From contig JAPTYO010000011.1 of the NCBI GenBank assembly GCA_036873135.1, forward strand, positions 17,432,747 to 17,496,746: DNA of 64,000 bases. Reading direction: 5' to 3'. The position numbers were made by a program, and so were the translations under genes. The notes under the pieces were generated by a model. That model did no database searches. It had not been told where the DNA came from and saw nothing but the letters and a program-made list of their open reading frames with translations. Positions 55,017 to 64,000 of this stretch are shown piece by piece (positions within the stretch are counted from its first letter, which is position 1; every line of letters begins with the position of its first letter). The DNA is from Clarkia xantiana subsp. parviflora (lineage: Eukaryota; Streptophyta; Magnoliopsida; Myrtales; Onagraceae).

Positions 55017-58000
55017 CTAGTGCTCTGTTTCAACTGAGGAACACAAAGTTAGAAGAGATGGGTTTATAGGTGAGAACCCATTTACTTTTACCTCCTCCTC
55101 CTCCTCTGCTCTTGAGCTTTGTTGCTTACAATCCTCCACCTTCTCCTGCTCTTGTTGCTCCTGAAGCAATTCCAGTGTCTTTGAAGCCGGCATCTCCCCT
55201 TTACAATACCTGCGCCACATATCCCTGTAGCTTCTCTCCAGACCCCTTGTAAATTTAGATCCGTCACATACAGCTGATTCAGACATGAGATTTCTTAAAC
55301 TTGTCCTCAATTTTGAGAGCCCCCTGATCTCAGATGCCAGCTTGGTAGCCAACTCTACATATTCATCCTCATTCTTTGCGACTAGGTGTCCCAATCCTGT
55401 TTTTGATTTGTGCCTTTATATGTTATTTCATTATTATTATTATTCATGCAAAATAGTTTCATATTCACACAAAGCCATGAAAAATACTGACCAACATTAC
55501 TCAGGAGACTTACACCCACATTGTGGGCGTGAACAGAACCGGCCATAGTAACACATGGTACACCCATGTATAGTGACTCACATGTCGTTGTTGTCCCAGC
55601 ATATGGGAATGTATCCAAGCTGTATGTATGTATGTATACATTATTATTATTATTAAACACAATCAATCCCATTCAACAACAACAAAAAGGAGAGAATAGA
55701 TTCAGAGCAAGATGACTTCAGTAATGTAGACCACCGAGTTGAGATATTACCTAATGTCCATAAGAGAATATGCTTGCATATGATCATGGTTGAGAAGTAT
55801 CAGCGGAAGGAGGTCAACACGTAAAGGCTCCAGCCCCAACTGCTCCAGCGTTGACAGAAACTTCTGTTTTAGGCTATCACAGCAGAAAGGCTTGCATTTC
55901 AACACTAGCCGAGAATTTGGAACTGCACACAGAATCCGTGCCCAAACTTGCAGCACCTTTGGGGTTATCTGAAAATCCATAAAACTTAAACTCACTACTA
56001 TGCCTCTTTAATCCTAGATAAAATTAATGAAGATATGCACAAACTCAAAAAAAGTACCTTTGCTAGGTTATTAAAGCTACCAAATGTGACAAAACCATTC
56101 GAAAGAGCAGGAGTTGGGACAATCGGTCCTGCCTCGGGGGATGGTGTATAACAAAGGAAGCAATCTGGAAGCCTAACCAACTCCTCAACGTGCCTGCATA
56201 GATTATAGAGCCGAGTGAGAAACGGCAACTCAAGAAATTTTTAGATTTGTCATGAGGTCTACAAGCAGGATATTATGTAATTACTAGAGGAGAAATACAG
56301 AAATGAGAAAAGGATAAGCTCAGAATTGTCAAGGCATCAGGGAATTTCAACTTCTTATCTGGTCTTCACTCGAAGTCATCAAACAAATTAGGTCAAGTTT
56401 GATAGCAAAGATATCAAATTAAAGATATATCTAATCATCATACTAAAGAATCTCATTAAGCAGATGCCGGGAGTAGAAGAATACTTTTGCTTCGTATCAG
56501 GAGGATCTGCAAGTGAATCTGTAATTCTGTAGTCAATGGTGGGTAGACCAGTTGTGTTTGGATAGCCAATCCATGTGACCTGAAGAAACGTACACAGCAT
56601 TAACCGCAAAAAATGAAGAATCAAGGGTTAGCAATCTGTAAATCCTTTGAGACACAGCAGCATATATGAAAACAAAGATTGCGTGCCATTGTGTGCTAAT
56701 GATGATCAACTAATGTATCAAAATTACAACGGAAAAACAACTTAGCTATAGACTACAAAAAACTCCAAGGTTAGATTATTCCAAAATCAGTGATTGCGGA
56801 GACATACATTAGACCCTAATTTCAATATACAAGATTAATGGGATATGATAAAACATTCAGGCATACCTGGATGGGGGCAGGTCTACATGCCATCATACCG
56901 AGCTTATTGTTTGCAGTATGACCGGTGAGTTCAACCAATATATCGATTTTATCTTCTCTGACCATACTTGCAACCCTTTTCTCATCAATTCCATAAATGT
57001 CCCTCCATATTCCTCCTCTTTTGACTACTTTATCTTTGAACCTTATTGTTTTTGCATCAGCCTGCACACAGGGATATTGAGTTTACACTTAGTCTGAGTT
57101 GCATTTGAATTACAGATTTTAATTTATGAAGCATATAGTCATATAAACATAGGCAAAATATGAACACTAATTAGAATTTCAAAATATGTAGAAAGAAATA
57201 TCCAGTAGTGTTTAGTTATTGATAAAAAGGATGTGGTAACATGATCACCATCAAAGATGTTTAACCACAAAAGGTTTGCAACGTTTAGTTAAGACATCCA
57301 AAAAGCTATTCCTGAGTGAGTAAAGACATCCAACTTAGTACACGAAATTTTGACACTACATCATGTAAAGATGGTATTTTTACCTTCACAACAGCTGAAT
57401 AAATCACGACTTTGTAATTTTTGTAGTCATGATATATAAGAGGTGCTTCAACGAAATATGACACGGAGTGAGTAAAGTAATCAGGTGAAACATATCCAAT
57501 TACAATTGGGCGCTCAGGATCTTTAGTGTTCTCCCATGAAGTATGTTGCGGATACAACCTCAAAAAGCGCCTACCCCAATCCCTGCACATGAAGCTTAAT
57601 CTGTCAGCCCCATTTCAAATAATGAGGATCTGTTCTCTGGAATTATGAAGTCCACAGTGGCGGCATGTTTCTGGATTTATCGCGTCCTTAATTGAAAATT
57701 TTCAAGTAACTATAAGGTCAGCAGAGGGGAGAGAGAAATGTGGCAGAATATTTTGCAGTCGACTTAATGAAACATAATCATGGACTACGAAATTTATATT
57801 GTCATGTGTTGCAAAAGATACGTCCAAGACACAGTACACCCTACTTTTTGTGAAGAAAATATAACTACAGAAATCGAAAGCATTACCTGTGAGCCTTAAA
57901 AAGGTTATCGTTATCTCCCTCATTTATGTAGTTCATTGCAAGCAACCGATTCTGTGATTGAACAGCATAAATAAGCTTATGTCAGCATAATTAAGTCTAG

Positions 58001-61000
58001 ATCATTCTCAACCCAGCTATAGGAAAAGAACGGAGTTATTGCTCTCTTTCTATTACAAAAGCCAATCATAGAGTTATGAGTACACATATAGAATAAGAAA
58101 TTTAGAAACCCATGTTTCTGATTAACTTTATGCTTATCGTTTTATTCAATAACTTGTCTCTTAAATAGGACTAGACAAGTACAATCTAAGGAGTTAAGAT
58201 ATTTTACCAGATAACAATATGAAATAAAATACTTAGCTATATCACTAATAATTGATATAATATAACTAAATCTACCACTAATATTAATCCTAATAATAAT
58301 AGATATTATCTTATATTGGATATATTTATCCATAACATTACTCCCGCCTTGGGAAAAGAGCTTGTCCTCAAGCTCGGAAATCCATCTTTTGTGGATGACT
58401 GCAGAATGGAGCCACTTGTCTAGGTATTCATTCATCAGATAATCATTGGGGAAAAAGTTGTTATTGGATAAAGTGGAGGGGCTGAATAGTAAAATACTTT
58501 CTGAAGGTCTAATTTGGTGTTTTTGAAAAGATAAGTGGTCAAATGGTAAATATGGGAAGTTGTGCTTTAGGGTTTGATTTGGAGGAGCTGGTCTTGGGCT
58601 GAGGTGCTCCGGGGGTGTGCTGGTGCGGCGGGGGTGGAGCAACGAGGGCGGGTGCAGGGCCGTCAACGAGGACGGGGTGGCTGAGGCGGCGGTCGAACGG
58701 TTCCGATGAAGGACTGCGCCTGAAGTAGCCGAAACGGCGTCTGCGGCTGAGGAGAGAGCAGTAGCAGTGTCAAAAGCTGCATCAGCGGTTCTACTCTAGT
58801 CGGTCGAGGCGTGATAAGGGCAGTGGCGACGGCAGGGTATGCGAGATCTGTGGCCAGCTGGGGCTGCTGCTCTTCTTCTGGATCGCCGGAGGTACCTGTA
58901 TCTGTGAAGGCGGAAGCGAGGTCAGCAGTCGGGGCGGAGGCTGCGTAGGCGACGGTTGGGGCGGCGAAGGTGACAACAGGAGGGAGTTGCTGACGGCGTA
59001 AGGGAGAGCTGCTGACAGCGTGAGGGAGATGCTTGTGGAGTTGCTGGTGGGTGGCTGGAAAAGGAATCGCCGATGGTGAGTGGTTGCTGTCAAGGTTGGG
59101 ACTGGTGAGCTGGATTAAGGGGGGTGGCATGTCTGGCAGTGGTTCTGGCGAGGTCAGCTGGAGCTGTGACTGAACCAGCGGCATCGGCAGAGGCGGCAGA
59201 GGCGGCAGCGGCAGAGGCGGCAGCGGCAGAGGCGGCAGAGGCGGCAGCGGCAGAGGCGGCAGCGGCAGAGGCGGCAGAGGCGGCAGCGGCAGAGACGGTT
59301 GCGGCAGAGGTGACAGAAGCGGCGGTGGCTGACACGGTTGATTGGCTGGGGCCGTGGTGTCTATGGCTGCTCCGGATGTAAAGTTCTTGTCTGCCGACAT
59401 ATTTTTCAGAATAGTGTTTACCATGGTTGAAATCTCTTCCTTTTGGGCTGCTCTCACCTTGACTTCTTCAGCACGAAATTGATTAATAATCAAACTTGTA
59501 TATGTCATGGATTGTCTGGATTTTCTGCCATACTTGTATAATCGATATGATTTGTCCATCTGGATTGGTCCCGGTATAGGATCATCGGCTCTGATACCAA
59601 ATGTTATGAGTACACATATAGAATAAGGAATTTAGAAACCTAAGTTTCTGATTAACTTTCTGCTTATCGTTTTATTCAATAACTTGTCTCTTAAATAGGA
59701 CTAGACCAGTACAATCTAAGGAGATAAGAAATTCTACCAGATAACAATATGAAATAAAATACTTAGCTATATCACTAATAATAGATATAATATAACTAAA
59801 TCTATCACTTAACATTAATCCTAATAATAATAGATATTATCTTATATTGGATATATTTATCCATAACACATAGGATGTCAGCTAAAAACACCTAACATCT
59901 AGTGCTTGTCAACTGTCCAAATCTGGTAGCTCGCCACCATCTGGAATTGATTTTATCATCCATGGGTAAGGTGGTCTACAAGCCCCACGAGTCCATACGA
60001 GGCACATGGCATTTCCAAAACATGAATTGAATTTTGATATGGAACCTCTCTAGATAGTAAAAAATTTCAGACTTGGCCAAACATTTTCTGTTAACCTTTA
60101 TTTTGAGTAAAATAAAATCAAGAGAGGAGAAATTTCATGCATATCCACATACTGCTGAAGCTTTCGAATTGTTTGAACCTACTTGAAAAGAACAGATAGG
60201 CAAGTTTAAAAAAAGTAAACACTTTTTAATATTATTATTCATGTTGCTAGAGCTTGACTACTCATAAAAGCATTCTGGCGATTACTTAGCATTTGCGATG
60301 ACAGTGCAACACTGACACAAAATGCTGCAGAACAAAAACGCATTCATCTTCTAGAACGAGATATCCAAATGGGTTAATCATAAACTAATTATTGACTCGT
60401 GATGCATTAACCAAAAAGGCTGGATATAAGGTAGCACAGGCAAACAGATCAGCCATGCGATAAAAGAGATGAATATCTTAAAAACTTACCTGGCCAGCAT
60501 TTCGAGAATCAGGATCGATTTTCAGGCATTGCTCATAAGCACTAATGGCCATAGTTATGTTGCCAGCATCTCGATAAAGAACTCCTACACATGAAAAGAG
60601 TTAGTGAAGGAAAATTCTAAAGCAATATCCTGAAAGCAGTGATCAAATAACCAGAAAAAAGGCAAATTAACATCAAGATGCAGGCACTCCGTGTTTAAAT
60701 AGTTTTAAATTTTCAAAACTGAAACCATCATGAATAATTTAATGGGTTCGGACATTTACAGAAATATACTGCAGCCATGGGGTATGGGGTTATGGTTTAT
60801 GCTCAACAACAGAGTATCTGTACCAAATATCAATAAGAAATACACAACTGAGCCTGAGGTGTGAGAGATAAACCTAAGTTATTATAGGCCTCGGCATATG
60901 TAGGATTGGCAATTATTGCTTTCTCAATCATGGCAGCAGCTGCATCCATTTTTCCCTATTAAAAGTTAAAAGACAATCAGCTTTACTCTTTTAAGAACAA

Positions 61001-64000
61001 ATATGTATAAAATCAACAAGCACGTTAAATAAACCTGAACAGTGTAAACAACGCCTAGATTGTTTAACGACTGAGAGAAGCTTGGTTTGATTGACAGGGC
61101 CAACTGCAAAATGGCAAAAAGACAACAAGCTAGAATTGTTATTCAATTGCATGAAAAATATAAGCTCTTCACAGTGGCAGGAATTTACCTGATAACATTC
61201 AACCGCCTTATCAAGATTGTCCCGATCTTTGTATATTACTCCCAAATTGTTGCATGCCTCTGCACAGTGCGGATTGAAATGCACAGCTAGTTGATAAAAT
61301 ACAATTGCCTGCATGAGTATTGGAAGAGTTGAAGTTAAAAAAATTCACTTAGAAATAAATAGTAACAGTAATGAATTGCACTAGTTCTATAATTCATTAA
61401 ACTACATAACCATATTTCTAGGATACTCACACCAAATGATACAGATGGGTGATGTTAGACAAAGAATGGGACACAGATATATCTATACATAATCATATCC
61501 CTAAGGAATTCAGAAGAAGTTAAAAAAAGGTCTTGCATAAAAACAAGAAAATCGTGTAATATTCACCGCGTCAAAATTGAGCATTTCACCATAAGCAACC
61601 CCAAGGTTATACATAGCGTCTGCATAATGCCAATTGTAATACAATGCCTTTTTATAATACGCAATGCCTTGATTGATATCTCCTTCCAGTTTCACCTGCA
61701 CAAGCATTGTAAAAGCCAAAATACAATTTCTGAATCAAAACATGGGTTTGGCAAAAATCAAAACATGGGTTTTAATTAGAAAATTATTAATCTCTTCACG
61801 CTCACATTACATCTAGACGATGATTTGGCCCTGAGATAGATAGTATTATGAAATATGAAAGCATATTCTATTAAGTCTCTTAGTTTACATTTACAGCTAG
61901 ATGACTTATCCTTGCTTTGACTTCCTTTCTTCCTTTATCTTTAGTTCATTTAACCTTCTTATCCATGAGAAGTCTCTCAAAAGACTAGTTAATCACCTTG
62001 TCATACATGAAAGACTAACAAAATTGAAATGAAAATCCTATAACAAAACCAGCCACAGACCTGGGTTTTATTTGCAGAGAAGATTATTCTATCATGTTGA
62101 AACTTCACACAAGCTATTCTCCCCATTTTATGTTGTACAAGGTCACCAGAATAATTTCAGCCAATTAATTCTTTCTAAAAATTTCTTCCATGCAATAACT
62201 CTTACATAACTCAGGGTGGAAATGAACTTCAAGCAAAAAACGGCAGTTATTAACTATATATGAATGCACCTTTCGTAGCAGATAACTGTTATACCTTGGT
62301 GCCTAAATCTGTCAAGGCTATTGCCATGTTGTTCTTGGCTATTTCAAAATTGGGAGAGACTGCAAGGCACCTAGTGCAAAGAAATCAAACGCATTTAGAC
62401 TGTGGCATGGATTCAAATGTATTAAGGACATACAAGTACTTAGTACTTAAAGAATGGATACCTTTCATAGCAAGCAATAGCCGATTCCAGGTCCCCGCGG
62501 TTTTTAAAGATGACACCCATGTTGCAAAATGCCTCTGCATACAACGGCCTCTCAATTGCAGCTTTTTCATAGCAACTAAGGGCTGTATCATACTGCATCA
62601 TCTCAGAATAGACTACGCCAAGGTTATAATACGCAGGCTGCACAAAAAAGTTGAAGCATCAAAAAAATGATTTTACCAGCAAAGATATGAGAAGACAGCA
62701 ACAACAAAGATAAAGGGAAGAGAAGGGAAGGGAAGGGAAGGGAAGCTTACAGCATAATGAGGATCTATTTTAAGAGCTTCATAATACTTCTGAATGCCTT
62801 CCTGAGTATTGCCACCTAACTTTAAGCTAGTTCCAATGTCTGTTAAAACAATTGCTAAGCATTCTGCAGCTGGTTTATTTGAAGGATCAGCTCTTAAAGC
62901 CTTCTGATACGACTACAAGGAATAAAATAATCAGGCATAAGCAGCGTAACTCAAGCTCATTAACTCAACTATATCACAGATATTTTGAAGTGGAATTTAC
63001 AGCCATTAACAAAACTACAGGAATATTAGTAGAAATTAGAAGTGTGGCAACTAAATAACTTCTAAAAAAGGGCATGACAACAAGCTAACTGCTGCGGTAA
63101 GAAGCTAAAGCAATAAAACTTGCAGGTTGGGACCATGCATGACCTTTCAAATGCCAGACATTTCCTAGCAAATCTCTAAACACCAAAGGGTTGGGTACTG
63201 GTGGAGTTTATTGTTTCTTAACCCGAGAAAAACAAGAAATACTTTAGTAGCATCCTTACAGTGATGAAAGAGATTAAGAAACCATTTAAAGCAATTCATT
63301 TAATCATAAAGATAAGATGCCTCTTTTATTTAGATAAGAAAAAAGAAGATGGAAAAAGGAAAAGGATAGCTTATTAGAAACTGAAAACGACTAAATGAAG
63401 CATATTCCTAATGCCATGACGAAAAATGGGTTAGACGCCTAACCAACAAAGACACAGCCACGATAACTACATTTCAGGTACTATGTATAGGATGGAGATC
63501 AATATCTATAAATTTTAACATTCAAGTTACAAATCAATTGGCCTTTTCATGAAGTCATCCACAAAGCAACGGAATACGAAAATACAAACAAATGATAGAT
63601 AGGATATCCTTGTACATTTGACACAACAGAAACTGGTCCAGGATAAACATACCTCAGAAGCTTCCACTAAACGGCCCTCATCCTTGTACAGTATGCCACA
63701 ATGTGTAAGCGCACATGCATTCTGTGGATCCAACTTTATGGCTTCAGCAAAGCTTTCAAAAGCAAGCCTTCCCATGTTTTGCATCTGCAGGCATATACCT
63801 TTGCCAATGTGAGCTTCAACATTTGCACTGTCGTCCGCAAGGATACTCTCATATAGTGAAAGGGCATCGGCAAATTTATGCCTTGTCCGAAGAATGTTGG
63901 CATAAGAAATACTATCTTTTCCTTCACATTTCTTCTGTGATGGAGAAGTTGAAACTGGTGAATTATCCGTTGCAGCAGAAGGCCTCGACCCCTTCAAGAA
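55017..64000 (-). CDS. SPY: SPINDLY, protein O-fucosyltransferase (5' end beyond window)
   Basis: Seventeen coding exons, minus strand: 63653-64000 (partial), 62751-62912, 62462-62637, 62295-62370, 61567-61695, 61189-61308, 61035-61103, 60874-60955, 60490-60584, 57887-57951, 57384-57582, 56867-57061, 56485-56579, 56058-56193, 55751-55968, 55492-55619, 55017-55396. All have GT/AG borders and consistent phase, giving 890 residues without a stop. The N-terminal half is about ten TPR repeats ([40 protein letters not shown]). The C-terminal half is the OGT-like catalytic domain ([59 protein letters not shown]). Known: SPY fucosylates DELLA and clock proteins in nucleus and cytosol and represses gibberellin responses. 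The acidic C-terminal tail (REEEEE-like) is variable in the family. An LTR element sits in the intron between 57951 and 60490 without harming exons. The start codon is right of 64000. Confidence 0.95.
58663..59559 (-). CDS. Low-complexity Pro/Leu-rich ORF of the LTR element
   Basis: A 298-codon frame starting 28 bp inside the primer site: [20 protein letters not shown] then a short helical part ([15 protein letters not shown]). A long run of Leu-Pro repeats ([18 protein letters not shown]) follows, then Ser/Pro/Thr/Ala-rich sequence. No capsid core, zinc knuckle, protease or RT. It sits where gag belongs and begins like plant gag leaders, so it is probably a decayed or specialised gag derivative. 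The repeat is encoded by a GC-rich minisatellite. Downstream, at 58350-58400, the frame of the 3' region contains [15 protein letters not shown], resembling the end of larger gypsy elements, which suggests descent from one. Confidence 0.55.
   Translation of the reverse strand: MDKSYRLYKYGRKSRQSMTYTSLIINQFRAEEVKVRAAQKEEISTMVNTILKNMSADKNFTSGAAIDTTAPANQPCQPPPLLSPLPQPSLPLPPLPPLPLPPLPLPPLPPLPLPPLPLPPLPPLPMPLVQSQLQLTSPEPLPDMPPPLIQLTSPNLDSNHSPSAIPFPATHQQLHKHLPHAVSSSPLRRQQLPPVVTFAAPTVAYAASAPTADLASAFTDTGTSGDPEEEQQPQLATDLAYPAVATALITPRPTRVEPLMQLLTLLLLSPQPQTPFRLLQAQSFIGTVRPPPQPPRPR
59180..59312 (-). repeat. GGCAGAGGCGGCAGC minisatellite
   Basis: Alternating 9- and 15-base units of GGCAGAGGC / GGCAGCGGCAGAGGC. 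They keep frame (multiples of three) and encode the Leu-Pro run of the ORF on the minus strand. Confidence 0.85.
62714..62745. repeat. (GGGAA)n microsatellite in a SPINDLY intron
   Basis: About six GGGAA units ending 5 bp before the splice donor of the exon 62751-62912 (minus strand: TTCCC repeats directly downstream of GTAAGC). Confidence 0.85.

Larger units (their letters stand above)
58072..59868 (-). mobile_element. Non-autonomous LTR retrotransposon (1.8 kb) in a SPINDLY intron
   Basis: Direct LTRs of about 266 bp (58072-58337 and 59602-59868) are flanked by a perfect CATAG duplication (58067-58071, 59869-59873). The primer site for initiator-Met tRNA (complement GGCTCTGATACCA, 59587-59599) and a purine tract (complement of TTACTCCCGCCTTGGG, 58338-58353) place it on the minus strand, the same as SPY. 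The 1.26-kb interior codes only for one low-complexity protein. The left LTR has lost its terminal T (AG instead of TG). LTRs differ at about a dozen sites. Confidence 0.9.

Noticed and set aside
55790..55972. Plus-strand frames over SPINDLY exons
   Set aside because: SPINDLY exons with conserved splice sites lie on the minus strand; these are antisense shadows.
59124..59381. Plus-strand Ala/Glu-rich frame opposite the Leu-Pro ORF
   Set aside because: It is the antisense reading of the same minisatellite; the primer site and LTR orientation support the minus-strand frame.

Overview
This is nuclear DNA of a flowering plant, probably a eudicot. The evidence is a spliced SPINDLY gene, a spliced NGATHA-type B3 transcription factor, plant LTR retrotransposons primed by initiator-Met tRNA, plant MITE/MULE/hAT elements, and inserted mitochondrial and plastid fragments. 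Only two ordinary host genes are clear; most of the window is layered mobile DNA.

Layout. 1-5135: 3' part of a Ty3/gypsy element of Tat type (integrase end, 28-bp repeats, an antisense spliced ORF, 3' LTR). 6.6-7.2 kb: 5' remnant of another gypsy element (LTR, primer site, gag start). 7800-11549: a related Tat derivative flanked by two LTRs in INVERTED orientation and by a perfect 5-bp target duplication; this is the most unusual object here. 11.5-18.1 kb: AT-rich intergenic DNA with two Harbinger-like MITEs, one carrying a nested Mutator-like element that contains a GC-rich palindrome array. 18147-27495: a Mutator-like long-TIR element split by an 8.3-kb Ty1/copia element (18399-26659) that lacks protease and integrase. 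28-32.4 kb: remains of Tat-like elements, a 115-bp tandem array and a 449-bp duplicated promoter-like segment. 32.5-34.7 kb: copia fragment interrupted by a hAT-type MITE. 35.0-36.1 kb: organelle-derived mosaic (mitochondrial nad2, plastid 16S rDNA).

36980-38255 (+) is the B3 gene, followed 17 bp after its stop codon by a Harbinger-like MITE. 42-46.9 kb has no recognised protein but carries splice-like signals on the minus strand. 47195-48868 is a solo LTR, and 49.3-54.0 kb a decayed gypsy element of the same LTR family with repeats and a truncated Mutator-like fragment. 55017-64000 (-) is SPINDLY, with 17 coding exons visible; its first codons lie beyond the right edge. One intron holds a 1.8-kb non-autonomous LTR retrotransposon.

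The two host genes are regulators of development (B3 transcription factor; nucleocytoplasmic O-fucosyltransferase of gibberellin signalling), but nothing here shows that they act together. All calls come from reading the sequence; no database search was run.
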